Below are positions 1 through 11,600 of a DNA stretch of 64,000 nt, piece by piece. The stretch covers positions 48,901 through 112,900 of the forward strand of contig BDIU01000479.1 in assembly GCA_002118135.1 (NCBI GenBank), read 5' to 3'. The notes under the pieces are model-generated. The model did no database searches and was not told the DNA's origin. It saw only the letters and a list, made by a program, of their open reading frames with translations. Made by a program: the position numbers and the translations under genes. Each line of letters starts with the position of its first letter. Within the stretch, counting starts at the first letter, position 1. The DNA is from Trebouxia sp. TZW2008. Its lineage: Eukaryota > Chlorophyta > Trebouxiophyceae > Trebouxiales > Trebouxiaceae.

Positions 1-1568
1 GCTTCTGGGAGCTGATGTTTTGGGCCAGGTGCTGATGGGTGAGGTGTGAGGTTACTCTGATTTTCTGTTGGCAAATTCACTGCTGACATATTTACTAATA
101 ATGCAGGCGCATGCAGGCATATTTTGTCCGGTTCTCCCTGTCAGCAGCAGCAGATCAGCGCTGATGAATTCAATGCAGATGCATTTGTTGTCACTGTTTG
201 CAGGCAGGGCGTGTCCTCTTTTGCCAGTCAGCATCATTTGTAGCGCTGATGTGTTCAATGCTGACGCATTCATTGCTGATGCATCCACTGCTGATGTATT
301 TGCTGCGGATGGTTTTGTTGCTAATGCCCTCTCTTGATGTACAACAGTAGATCAAGTGCTGATGCATCCAATGCTGAGTCTATTGTACTTTACAGAGAAC
401 AATAGACACAACTCATAACGACACTTCGATATTTGACCGGTCTCAGGCAGCTTGCTGCTGTGCTCAAAGCAATTCCATGTACTGTCGCTTTTTGCAGGGG
501 ATGCATGTCTCTTTTGCCCGTCAGCAACAGTTTCAGCGGCAATGCATGCAGTTCTGACGCATGCAGCCATGATGCATTGACTGCTGATGCATTCACTGCT
601 GACATCCCAGGCTGACTGAGGCTTTTGTCATAAAGCCCCATGCCACAGCGATATTGTTTTCTTTCTCCTGCTGACCTGTGAACCTTGACTGTTCATGTCA
701 GCAGGCAGGGTGTCCTCTTTCGCCGGCTAGCCGCAGGTTCCGTGCCAATGCATGCGGTTCTGATGCATGCAGCCTTGATGCAATTAGTGCTAATGCATAC
801 AGTGCTGATGCATGTATTGCTGATGCAGTTACTGCTGATGCATTCACTGCTGACGTCACAGGGTGCCTGTACTGACAGAGGCTCTCGTCATCATGCTTCA
901 CAAAGAAACGTCTGCGCCGTTAGACGTCGTAGTGGGAGCCTCTGTCTAAAGAGGCAGCCCAGGACTGTCCTGATGCTTCACAGCATAGCTTTTTCTTTTC
1001 TACTGCTGACTCCTTCACTGTCAGCGCGGGCAAGCATGGCACATCTGCTTTTGCTGGTCAGCTGCATTTTCAGTGCGGATGCAATCCATGCTGATGTCGT
1101 CACCGCTGATGCATGCTGTGTTGATGCGTTTGACGCCAATGTTTGTACTGTGACTGCATGCAGGCAGGGCGTGTCGTCATTTGCTGGTCAGCAGCATTTT
1201 CAGCGCTGATGCAATGCGTGCAAAGCTTCTTGCCGCAAATGCATGCAGTGCTGATGTTTTCAAAGCTGATGTCTGTACTGTTAATGCTTGCAGGCAGGGC
1301 ATTTCTTCTTTTGCTGGTCAGCAGCATTCTCAGCGCTCATGCAGTCAATGCTTATGTACACTCGGCTGATGCATGCAGTGTGGATGCTGTCAACGCTGAT
1401 GCATTCACTGCTGATGTCTGTACTGTGACTGCATGCAGGCAGGGCGTGTTGTCATTTGCTGGTCAGCAGCATTTTTAGCGCTGATGCAATGCGTGCAAAG
1501 CTTCTTGCCGCAAATGCATGCAGTGCTGATGTTTCCAATGCTGATGTCTGTACTGTCACTGCCTGCAG
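1..1568 (+). repeat. Array of decayed 5'-half exon copies with GCTGATGCA-type minisatellite
   Basis: Eight partial copies of the start of the exon at 1569-1740 lie in direct order at about 113-155, 198-240, 490-537, 695-740, 1020-1071, 1157-1203, 1287-1334 and 1431-1478. Each has a TGCAG-type acceptor, then a GCAGGGCGTGTC-like stretch, then a match to the exon's CAGCAGCATTT segment. The space between them is filled with a degenerate 12-15 bp repeat (GCTGATGCATTCACT-like). A longer unit repeats almost exactly (about 1143-1260 and 1425-1540). Reading frames through it are products of the repeat and I do not call them genes. Confidence 0.75.
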
Positions 1569-1740
1569 GCAGGGTGTGTCCTCTTTTGCCGGTCAGCAGC
1601 ATTTCCAGACATTTGTGGCGGGATTGCACACCATGTCTGAGATGACATCAGATCTTGCCATGAGCCAATCTCTGAGTGGTCAGCATCTTCCGCAGAAGCA
1701 GCATGGGCATCAGTCAGACGCTCTGAATTGGAATGCTTGA
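1569..1740 (+). CDS. Terminal exon of an unrecognised gene (5' part outside window)
   Basis: The reading frame runs from a CCTGCAG acceptor to a TGA at 1738-1740 and encodes about 57 residues rich in Gln, His and Ser (it contains QGVSSFAGQQHF and ends DALNWNA). The exon is identified mainly by context. It is the only copy of the repeated acceptor segment that continues into a long open frame, and it sits at the downstream end of the array of 5'-half copies, exactly as intact exons do elsewhere in this window. That predicts a plus-strand gene whose earlier exons lie left of position 1. I recognise no domain. It could instead be the last decayed copy with a chance open frame. Confidence 0.4.
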
Positions 1741-2405
1741 CTTGCCGTTTGCAACATTTCAAGAATGCGCTTTGCCAACGGGTGGCAGCTCACAACTATG
1801 ACTGCTACGTTTTTTTGAGTACCGGTAGCTGAATAGTCAAAGTATCGGGCAATTTGCCAGTTGAGCCTATTGAGCAGGTTGAGTATTTGAACTACTGTGC
1901 TTGTCGACTGTATTTGTTTTGAGTATCAAGTTGTTTGTCAAGGACTGAATATGGTTAAAAATGTCAACAAAGTGAACGAATGGAAATACACGAATGAATG
2001 AAGTGCACGTAGGATGTCATGCTGTTGTTGAACTCATGCAAGCTGGAGCTACATTCAAACGCAGGCACCTGATTGCATTTCTAAAAACTCCACGACTTGC
2101 AAAAGTGTCAAAACATACAAATGCAGCAGCAAGCACCCTGAGGAAAGTCTGTCTAAGCAGCAGCAGGCTGGCAACCAAGTTTACACTAAAAAGATGCAAG
2201 GCCTTGCATCAGCTTGACAGTTGTATGCATTGGCATCATGCAACAACTGCATGACAAACTGTCATGCAGGCGTTCCATGTAGCATGCACGCTGTCTTGCC
2301 AATTGGCCATCGCTGCAGCAGACAGCCCTCCCTCCCCCACCCACACCCCACCTTCACCCCCAGAGGGGCAAACAGTCAACTTTATGCCATCCCAATTTGT
2401 GCCAT
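1741..2405. other. Intergenic, no gene seen
   Basis: I see only short uninformative open frames. A C-rich stretch lies at about 2322-2366. The region separates the plus-strand terminal exon from the 3' end of the minus-strand zinc-ribbon gene, so the two genes converge. Confidence 0.5.
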
Positions 2406-3419
2406 TTACGCGCTGTCATCAATGTCCTTTCTCCTGGCAGTCAGAAACAGATTTAAGTAGCGCCTATGTATACTTGTCTGCCAACTTCCCCGCTTGCTGT
2501 TCAGCCACCAAGCTATGTGCCTGGAAGATGCAGTGTGATCAGCAGGGGTGGTGTCATTCTTTGAAAAGTCCCACTCTGCAGCAATCTCAGGATAAAGCGT
2601 CTGCAATGAATTGCACTTGCATACTTTCCGCCCAGCGCAACAAGGGCAACCCGCAGGATTTGTGCTGGCTAGTGCTCTCCCATTAGGACTTCGTTGCCAC
2701 CTGTGTGCATGCCCCAAAGCACAGTTGGCGCACACCCAATGTACTAATTTGTTGCTAGACAGCGTGATGCGCTCAGGGTCCAGGCCTGCTTGCTCATTTT
2801 GTTTATGATCCCAAAATGCCATTACTGCAGGGCCCGCAGCTGCCAAGCTTGGGTGTGTTATTCGCTTCTTGCGGTGCTCACGACCGCACCTAGGGCACCC
2901 ACGGCCATGACAAGTGCGGCGGTCAATTCGAGCTCTCCATGCATGGCTGCAAGTAGTGCATGTCCAAGCCACCTTGGCTTCGCTTCCGTAAGTATAGTCA
3001 TGTGGTGTGAGGTCATTTGCATCAAAGTCCCATTCTGCAGCAATATGTGTGAATTTTGTTGCAAGGGAATTATGCTGACACACAGCCTTTCCTGCACAGT
3101 ACGGGCAGCCACCGCCAGTGGTTCGGTCAAAAACTCTTGCTTGCCATACGTGTGCATGCCCATCAGGGCAATTCTGGCAGACCCATTGCACCTTCCAATT
3201 AGACTTGGGATAGATGACTTTGTTGCCAACGCCAACATTTGCAACTGTATCCCACTGCTGCTGCAGATGAGGCGCAAGCTTGCTGATATGTGGGCCCTGG
3301 TGTTGTGGCTGTTGCTTAGTGCTGGCCTGACATAACAGCTTGTGTCTCTGCGATGACTTCCAGCAGCAGATCCCAAGCTCTGCAGAGGGCCCAGAGGACT
3401 CAGTGAAACTCTGTTCCAA
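2406..3419 (-). CDS. Multi-domain zinc-ribbon protein, DUF4379-like (copy 1)
   Basis: The open frame encodes repeats of the 'probable zinc-ribbon' (DUF4379, PF14311-like) module: a leader like IAAEWDF, about 20 residues, then W-x-C-x2-C, a W about five to ten residues on, and G-C-P-x-C. Three modules have full cysteine sets (VQWVCQNC, VAWTCTTC and VHWVCANC, each followed by a GCPYC, GCPRC or GCPCC type pair). A fourth module (IAAEWDFSKN) ends in IAWWLNSKRG without cysteines. Function is unknown; the fold suggests nucleic-acid or protein binding. The frame has no ATG before the first module, and a stop lies a few codons upstream. Translation therefore probably enters from an upstream exon, with an acceptor CTCTGCAG near 3366. 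The 5' end is unresolved. A 62-75% similar paralogue (my estimate by eye) lies inverted at 36160-37171. Confidence 0.8.
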   Translation of the reverse strand: MEQSFTESSGPSAELGICCWKSSQRHKLLCQASTKQQPQHQGPHISKLAPHLQQQWDTVANVGVGNKVIYPKSNWKVQWVCQNCPDGHAHVWQARVFDRTTGGGCPYCAGKAVCQHNSLATKFTHIAAEWDFDANDLTPHDYTYGSEAKVAWTCTTCSHAWRARIDRRTCHGRGCPRCGREHRKKRITHPSLAAAGPAVMAFWDHKQNEQAGLDPERITLSSNKLVHWVCANCALGHAHRWQRSPNGRALASTNPAGCPCCAGRKVCKCNSLQTLYPEIAAEWDFSKNDTTPADHTASSRHIAWWLNSKRGSWQTSIHRRYLNLFLTARRKDIDDSA

Positions 3420-3930
3420 GTTTGCATGCTACATCTGAGTCGCAGTCAAGCTGGCAAGCGACGCTGGAAAGGCAGCTGAGTTTGCAGCTGACTTTCACCG
3501 TTGAGATAGCAAGCTACATATGAGCTGCAGACTGTCATTTGCAAGTCAAAAACAGCATTTAAGAGCATGTCGAGCTGCTTACCTTGACGGCTCCAAGTCT
3601 GTACTACATCCGCTTGGTGCAACAAGCGAGGCTGTGTTTGCCTTGCAGACTGACTTGTAGTGTAAAAGCTCGCTGTTGTCCTGCACAAAAGCAGACAAAA
3701 TGTTATGCTCCTCGTGTCAGGCAACCTAAGCGCGATGCCTGAGCTGCTTTTGCAAGCTGCTGCATTGCTGATCATGTAGGAAAACGCGCCTGGAAGTCAC
3801 GTTGTGCTTGCACCTCTCACCTGACGTTGCCCGTGCATACAACTGACATGCGTGAGTCACATTTTCATCTTGGGACAGCAGGACGTGTCGTGGCTGGTGA
3901 ATGGTCGGCAGACAGCGTCAGTGAAGCATC
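2460..3930 (-). repeat. Inverted duplication, left arm
   Basis: Protein and nucleotide similarity to 35645-37085 on the other strand starts near the end of the last zinc-ribbon module. It continues past the coding region into upstream DNA. For example GTGACTCACGCATGTCAG (minus strand, about 3858) matches GTGACTCACGTATGTCAG at 35725, and CACTGACGCTGTCTGCCG is shared. Because non-coding flank is shared, this is a DNA-level segmental duplication and not just two family members. Similarity fades beyond about 3930. Confidence 0.8.
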
Positions 3931-4510
3931 CTGGTTGTAAAGCTGGAAGGTGCTGAGCTGCAGCTGCTTTGGCGAAACCCACTCGAAGACGACTCCCAGT
4001 TCAGCGCGTAGGTCAGGGCTCAGACTCTTCTCCTGAAACGCCGACCCAATTACTGCGCGTGTCAGCGCGAGGCTCACAACCGAAACTTGGTCTTTTCAGG
4101 ACTGATCACCTATCAGTGCAGGGGAATACAGCGTAGGTCGTCAAGCGCAGGCTGTTCTCGTTGATCTGCTACGACCAGTCTGGTCTGCAGCTGAGGTGCT
4201 TGTTGCGTTGAGGATTCACTGCTTGGTTTGCAAAGCAGGACCTCTGTCTGGTCAACAGCAGCTCTGGCAGAAGTGAGCAGATCTCACCGTCAGCTCTGGA
4301 TCGCGCTCTTTGAGGTTGCTAGAAGCCGTAGCTGAGCTGAGAGAGAAAGCAGCGCTTGTTGAATGAACAGCAGTAGTAGACATTTACACCATTAGCCAAG
4401 TTAGTTGTATTTCAAGTCACACTCATGAAGGCCCGCACACCTTGAAGAAACGGTCTTTCCATTTCCATGGCAGTTGTGAAATCCATTATCCTGTACGACC
4501 TGATTCGCTA
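3931..4510. other. No convincing gene
   Basis: A minus-strand open frame (3865-4077) overlaps the duplication edge and could be a 5' exon of the zinc-ribbon gene, but it is not conserved in the right arm beyond about 3930. I see nothing else to support. Confidence 0.4.
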
Positions 4511-4575
4511 CCTGCTGCTGCCACTGCTGCTGCTGCTGCTGCTGCTGCTGCCGCTGCTGCGGCTTCTGCTGTCGC
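4511..4575 (+). repeat. (CTG)n microsatellite
   Basis: An imperfect run of CTG with CCG and CGG interruptions. In one frame it gives a Leu-rich stretch that mimics a signal peptide; I do not treat that as coding. Confidence 0.9.
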
Positions 4576-4639
4576 TACAAACAGGCTTGTCTGTCAGCGT
4601 TAGCCCTAGGGCCCTAGGCCTACGATGTGATGTTTATGC

Positions 4640-5560
4640 AGTCTTCAGCAGCTATGACCTCAATTGTGTTGAAAGATCGTTGGTGGTCAGCACAGAATAC
4701 CCTGTTGACATACGAGACCCTGGAGCAAATGTGCTGAGCTATGCAGCCCTGATTTACAATCTACCCCTGCTGATACACTCCTTGCCTGCAGGGTTTCCTT
4801 TTGAAAATCCAGACCCTGGAGCAGGTGTGCTGAACAATGCTGCGCTAGTTTACCGACTGCCCCTGCTGATAGCCTGCTCACTGAGAGAATGTTCCTGCAC
4901 CATGCAGGTTGCAGAACCAAGCATCAACATGGCATCTGACTGCAGGGTACCCTTTTGACATTCCAGACCCTGGACCGGGCGTGGCTGATGCTGTTTCCCC
5001 TTGCAGCCATGCGAAGCCAAACAATGATGCATGATCATCAAGCACACGCAAGTTATGCTGTAGCAATGCTTGCTAGTTGATTGCACGTTGTGCAATGGCA
5101 ACAACACCAGCTTCGCATGGTGTGGCTGCATGCTGTTCTTCCTTGCAGCCATGCGCGTGAACTCTCATGGTATCAAGCAGGGTTCACGCATGGTTTTGAG
5201 CAATTTGCTGCAGTACAGTTTGACATCAGCTGTGAGGTGGTTGCATGCTATTCCCTGTCGGAACCATGTGTTGTGTGATCCTCATGGTAACATGCAGGTC
5301 TGATGCACAAACATGAACAACATGCTGCAGCCCTGAAGTACCATCTACCCCTGCTGATACACTCCTTACCTGGAGGGCGTCCTTTTGACATTCCAGACCC
5401 GAGCAGGCGTGCTGAGCTATGCTGTGCTGGTTCACCACACGCTTTTGCTGATTGGCTTCTCCCTCAGCAAGAGCACCAGCTTTGTGTGGGGCGGCTGTAT
5501 GCTGTTCCCTCTTGCGGCCATGCAAATGCGATTCTCATGACTGATCATAATTTTGCAATC
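4640..5560. repeat. Degenerate interspersed/tandem repeat, two alternating modules
   Basis: Module A (a TTTTGACATTCCAGACCCTG-like core followed by GAGCAGGTGTGCTGA) occurs near 4700, 4800, 4950 and 5385. Module B (TGCTGTTCTTCCTTGCAGCCATGC-like) occurs near 4990, 5130, 5240 and 5495. On the minus strand module A ends in donor-like CAG/GTAAGG or CAG/GCAAGG; on the plus strand module B looks like a pyrimidine tract plus acceptor. These could be half-exon copies of an exon I cannot locate. No coding call is justified. Confidence 0.6.
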
Positions 5561-6261
5561 CACGGCCGACTCGTCAAGTGCAACAGCGCGATGCTCGTGT
5601 CTCTCTCAGCTGCTAGGAGCTGCACATGCGGCCGACGTGATATCTTCGCCAGACTTGGCTGCAACAGAGGATAAAATAACAGCAAGAAGGTCACCAGCAA
5701 CACCCTGGCAAATGTACTCTCAGTCTGTGTACACAGCCGGAGTACGTGAGTCGATATTAAGGACTCATCAGCTTGCGTGCTGTGCAATACAAGGTGCTGC
5801 AGCAGTTGCCACAGGCAATATCAATCTGCTGTACAGGGTTCGCACACCCGCACATCTGGGTCCTCTCCAATCGACCCTCACCCCTTAACGGCATATCAGC
5901 TGATACAGAGATAGCATATTTGCATTGCAGCACAACTGAGGCAGGTTGTGTGTCAATGTCTGAGACATTCCCTTACCACTTGACCAGTTGTCCACTACAA
6001 CTCACTCTGGCAAGAATGCGGGACATGAGCTTAGTAAGCAGTGCCTTGCAGCAACAGTGATCAATCAGAGGTACAAGATTTTGTGAACAGTCTCGATGCT
6101 CAGAGATTGTCAACAGGATATAGTGACACTGCCGAATCAGACATACAGCCACAGACTGCATTGCCCCTCCAGAAGACCTCATAGAGGCTGTTGTTATGGT
6201 GCCAAACAGCTCAAGCTTGATTGTGACTCAGGTGTGCATGCTCGCCACACGCAGGAGCCTT
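5561..6261. other. Intergenic, nothing recognised
   Basis: Only short open frames without recognisable domains lie between the repeat block and the 3' end of the 6262-8289 gene. Confidence 0.5.
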
Positions 6262-8289
6262 TCACGGTGTCGCATCTTGTGCTTTTGCCTTGGCATTGTC
6301 ATAGGCATCTTGAATTGAGCGTGTCATGCTTCCAGCGGCCTCTTTTGACTTCTGTTGCAATGATTTCTCCCCCTCCTGCTTTGCCTGCTGAGCTTGTGTG
6401 TCAGAATCTGCAAACCACCATATAGTGTCTGGAAAAGATGTCACAATGCATAGGCCTGCTTGCTATATTTGTGTCAGAGTCTACAAATCACCAAAGTGTG
6501 TCAGAAACAGACAGTGCAGTACATGGACCTGCTTGCACAATAGAGGCTGCCAAGCACTGCAGTGTGTCAGAGCATGTGCTATGGTGTGCAAACTGTATCA
6601 CATGATGTGTGCGTCAGCCAGCATCCTTTGTGGGCCCCCATTCAGCTTTGGCGGTACGTTGAGCATGTACTGTGTTGCCAAGTGACTGCCCATAAAGCTG
6701 ACATTCTAGTTACTAATTTCATCAGTTGCTGCTTCTTCCTTGTAGGCAGCATCACATGACACAGCAGCTTGCTAAAGATTGTGATAGCCATGTGTGTGAA
6801 AAACCTTTTCATTACACAGCATGCTCAGCTGTGCATAGTAGAATTCAACACTTTGAGACTAATCTTGTTTTGCTGCCAGCTGTCATCGCGAAGATTCAAA
6901 GCAGCATGCATGCAAGGGAAGTGTTTTGGAGCTTGTTGCATACTTTACATGCCACAGACTGTGAACGCTGCTGATCGGATGCAGCTGCGGCTGTCATTGC
7001 TTCAACTGGCACACAAATGCAGCTCATTGTGCTGCATCTGGACTGGCATAAAATAGGTGCTGCTCTCAAGCAGACATTGACGACGGTCATCACTGCTTGC
7101 AATTTGGAAGGAATGGGTGAATGAATGAACAAGTGGACAAACGAACGAACGGACGCACAAATGAATTGACAAATGATGTGGCGCAGGCAAGACAATCACC
7201 GACAGTGATGTCACCTTTGGCATTGCTAGAGACTGATCCTACAGCCTCCTTCAGTTGATCCTTGACTGACTTGGGATCAGTATCAGTCGCTTCTTCACCA
7301 TCTTGCTGTTTCCTGGCTTCATTCCAAATCTTGACAAAGTCCATGTTGCCTTCCTTCATCATTTGACCAGAGATTTTTGCGCCAGCATCTACTCTTCCTT
7401 GCGCCAGTACTTCTTGAGTGATGTATGTCATTTGCGTGACGTATCCCTTTGCCATCATAGCTACTGATATCTGTAAGCATGCTGCGGCTGTTGACATACA
7501 CTCATTTGGATGATGCTCACAAAAGAATCTGGCGAGACAAGACTTATGCCTTACACACCTGGCACTCCTACTGGAAAGTGCATTAATCATTATGTTTACA
7601 AAAGCAAGACTGAGACCGTCAAGCTGACCTTGACCACTATGTCTGACCTTTCCCTATCTATCAGGTTGAGCACGATGCCGACGACGAGGTTTGTGTAGCC
7701 CAGATCTACTAGATTGGCTGTGAGGCTTGCTGCGCCCTCTTCAGCACCTGCAGATCCAACACACTAAAAGATGAACAGTGTTGATGCGAGCCCAGGTTGG
7801 CAATCCAACCGGCTGCAAAGGGTGCGGACCTGCTTGCACTGCTTGGATGGTACTCTGTGCTCCTGCAAAGTATATGCCATACGGCAGTGCCAGCGTGGCT
7901 GCTGCAGTCATGCGAGCGTTCACGATAGGTCCCATACGAACACCATTTTTGAGCAGATCTATGAGAATGCTGGCGGTCGACATGTCGAGACTTGCGCAAT
8001 GCAAGACACGTATCGACTCTGGCTGCCACGACCAATGCTTGATCGATATATACCGATGCTGTCTCAAGTAGTGCTCGAACGAGCAGCGTTTCTGCGACTT
8101 TGCAGGTTCTCTGTGGCGCTGCATGGGATGCCTGTGGGGACTGTGAACATTCCAAAATTTTGTTGTCATTCTTGTTTGGGCAAAGTGTCCGACGACATTG
8201 ACCAATGCCGAAGTCGATGCATATGGGTAGAATCGCAGCAGTTCGTCGCAAGATTTGATAGCATCTGTGGCTGTCCTGCTGCTGCGCAT
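6262..8289 (-). CDS. Unrecognised Ala-rich protein, five exons, LEA-like C-terminus, one apparent frameshift
   Basis: The exon model is 8203-8289 (ATG at 8287-8289), 7830-8131, 7629-7747, 7215-7470 and 6262-6407 (TGA at 6262-6264). All junctions are in phase provided one base is removed near 7997, where the frame reading VAETLLVRALLETASVYIDQ changes to the frame reading STASILIDLLKNGVRMG. The corrected product is 302 aa. The middle is Ala/Val/Gly-rich helix (ALPYGIYFAGAQ, NLVVGIVLNLI). The C-terminal exon (AQQAKQEGEKSLQQKSKEA) is charged, Gln/Lys/Ala-rich and resembles group-3 LEA repeats. I do not recognise a family and assign no function. Two or three decayed copies of the start of the last exon lie just upstream at 6440-6600. 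The frameshift may be a sequence error or real damage. Confidence 0.6.
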
Positions 8290-8679
8290 CACTGTGGCAG
8301 TTTTGGTCTTTTCTGAAGCAGGTAGACAAGACTTCAAATTACAGCATGGCAAGCTGCCGAGAAAAGCCTAATAGTATGTGAGTTATGGCAAGCCTGCATC
8401 ATGATTAGTCTGAACATTTCCACAAACGCAAAAGTCTAAAACAGCAATCTCAAAGCAAACATCCCGCATGATTAAAATGTTAAGGTGGGATCAATCTGAA
8501 CAAACTCCTGCCCAAATATATATCTGACGTGCCTGGATGCCAAACGCACAGCATCTATTGTCATGCTTGGTCCAGACCAAGTTCAGCAGATGTCATCGGA
8601 TATATCATTCATTGGCTGCACAAGTGATTCAGAAGTTATTGACTATAGAAAGCTGCTTTGCATGCCCATCATCAGCAGA
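8290..8679. other. Short intergenic region
   Basis: It separates the channel stop codon from the start of the next minus-strand gene, so it must hold the channel 3' end and the promoter of the 6262-8289 gene within about 390 bp. I see no clear core promoter motif. Confidence 0.5.
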
Positions 8680-11600
8680 TCAGCTCAGTTGCGAGCTATC
8701 TGTATTGATCTTGTCCACAATGCTTGCTGAGTTCTGAGTTGTGCTTCTGCTGATTGGGCCACCTGCAGACCGCCCCCTGACCAGCATAGGGGGGTCGACA
8801 GCAGAACCCCCCCTGCTCAAGACCAGACCCCCCTGGCTATCCGCTCCAGTGGATGGGGCTCTGAACAAATTAGCCAGAAAGGCAGATTCCAATCCTTTGC
8901 CCATGGAGGGCTCTCTGAGGGGCTCTTTGGTAGGGCCCTCAGGGTCAAAACCAACCCTCTGCTGCTTCCCGCCAAACAGCAGTATGCTCTTCCTTCTGCC
9001 CTTCCTCGCTTTCTTTGTGGTCTGTTCTCTCTCTTGGTACGTGCGAACCTGCAATGGCAGTATGCTGAATGCTACTGTGCAACACTTGCATGGTCTTGGG
9101 TGCATTGCACAGGCAGCAATGTGAAAATTTGGCCTGCTCTCTCTCCTTCTTGGTGTACCTGCGATGGTGACATGCTGAATGCAACTATGCAGCACTTGCA
9201 TTGAGGTGCACTCAGGTGCAATGCACAGGCAGCAGCTTGCTCAGCTTTGCTTGTAAGGTAAAGAGCACACATGACAAAATATCCCAGGCGCATCACAACG
9301 GCAGCACCAACTCGCTCAGCTAGGCTCACAAACCAGACAGTGTGCAGCTGCTCTCATGCAGCATCTCAAGCAAGAGCTTGCTAAGCAGCTGCAGTAGCAT
9401 TTGCATCAGAGCTCGAGAAGATGCTGTCAGAACAAGATCAGTGTGCTGGTCATGATTTTTTTGGGAAACAACAACAAACATCATAAACATTTATATTAAA
9501 TGTTGTTTTTATAGATTGAACCCTTATGCTAAATAGAGTCACAGTTTCTGTTATTGTACCTGTTGATGCAGGTGTGTTGCACTGCTTTCAGAAACAGGCA
9601 AGCCTTCCAAACATCAAACACCAGTCTTGCTTCAGGATTCACCTTAGTTCTGAGACGTTTGAGGAAACGGTCCAGCAGCATCTTCTTGTGCAGGATCTCA
9701 AACAGGGTGTTGTCCAAGAAAAGTCCTTCCCTTCCAGCGCTCTCTACAAACTGGTCAATGATGACGGCAATGACCAGGTTGAGCATAATGAAGTTGACGC
9801 CAAAGATAAAGGAGATACAGTAGATGGCTGAAACCACTGCTTTCCCGCCAGAGTCGCAGGCTACGTTGAAGATGGGACAGCCTTGAGAGTCCTGCAGAAA
9901 ACACAGTAGCAGAAGCTTAGGCATAAACGCTCATGCAAACACACATGTATGTTTGATCCACAGTTTGATGAGTGTGATCTGCATGTGTTCAGCTCTTCAT
10001 GATTGACTTGTGGTTGAGGATTGATCAAGAAGCTGGAATGTCTTGCCTTAAAGCTCACTGGTTTTCAGATCAGTGAATCTTGTGGATTTTTGGCGCTGAT
10101 TGCAACTCTGGAAAATGTGACATTGTTTGGAGAGTTGCCAGAACCAAATCAAGATTTGGTGGCAATGTGCAGAAAACTCTTAAGCCAGACTTGCAACGAC
10201 TGGTCCCTGGACTCGCCTGTTGACATTCTGAACGTGCAGAAGACAGCAAGCTGGCAAGTGCATTTTGCTGACTCAGCTCATCACTGCAAGTGCTCATAAT
10301 CTACGTAGCATGCCCATGCAACTCCAAGTCCATCAACCCATACCTGCAATATCTAGTCCCAGGAGTTGCCTGTTGACAGCCTGAAGACGTCAGCATTGAT
10401 GACCCAAAAGTCAAAAATATGGCATGTGGGTCCTGCTGAGTCAGGTCATCACTACAACTGCCAAGCATCTAGGGTAGCGCGCATAAGATTTTTGACCCAT
10501 ACCTGCAGTATTTGGTCCCAGGAGTCTCCTGTTGACAGTCTGAACAGTGTCAGCATTGATGACCCAAAGGTTAGGAAGTTGGCATGTGGGTCCTGCTGAC
10601 TCAGCTCGTTGCTCTGAGTGCCAAACAGGTTCATTCCCAGAATGGCGTAGATGAAGAACATGAGGAATAGAAGACTGCCCACATTGAAGACAGCTGGCAG
10701 GGAGCTCAGCAGAGTGTTGAACAGCGTCCTCAACCCCCTGTAATGAAGTAACCACTTTCAGATCAGGAGCAGGATTCAGTAGTTGGTGCATACATAATGA
10801 GATTTCAAGAAACAGGAGGCTGCCCACATTGCAGACAGCTGGCAGGGAGCTGAGCAGGGAGCTGAACAATGACCTGAGACCCCTGTAAAGAAGAAGAGTT
10901 GCCTCAACAGGATCAGACATATGGGAGCTAGCAAGGATCTCAGCAGAATGTTGAATTGCATGCTTGAACCCCTGCACAGTAACTCAGTTGCTTGTTGAGG
11001 TACATGTAAGGGAACAGCACAGCTAGCATAGCAGAAAGTTGGAGCTAATGTGCAATGTGCTGCAACACTTCGAGAACACAGCACATGACAAACACAGGAC
11101 AGGCTGCTGAAGAAGCTGCCAAAGCACTCGCATGATGTGCTGAAAACCCATTCAAGATCTGCTGCAGCAGCTTGAGAAGGCAGGACAGCGGCCTTGTCAG
11201 TTGACAGCATGAGCACAGGCTGCTGAAGAAGATGAAGAGGTCCAGCACATCTACACAAACTGTCCAGAAGGACTCACTTGACTTGCTGCAGCACCTTGAG
11301 CAGGCGCACCACTCTGAAGATACGGAAGACTGACGACAGGCTGCTCACTTTGTCATCGCTGACAAAAATGTCCACAACAGCTAGAATGACAATCACCAGG
11401 TCCAGCTTATTCCTGAGGAAGAGGAACAGACAACACATCAGCAGCAAAAGAAGAAGTAGACAATAGGGACAGAATGCACGATGGTGAAATGCTACTGGCT
11501 TTGTTATTACTGACAAAGATTTCAACTACTGCCAGAATGACAATCACCGAGTGCAGCTTGTTTGTGAAGAAGAGGAAGACATGTACGTGATAAGGCCACA

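Noticed and set aside
685..1209. 174-codon plus-strand open frame
   Set aside because: It lies inside the left repeat array; periodic residues come from the 12-15 bp repeat.
4467..4958. Leu-rich open frame resembling a signal peptide protein
   Set aside because: The Leu run is a CTG microsatellite and the rest is degenerate repeat; no splice or conservation support.
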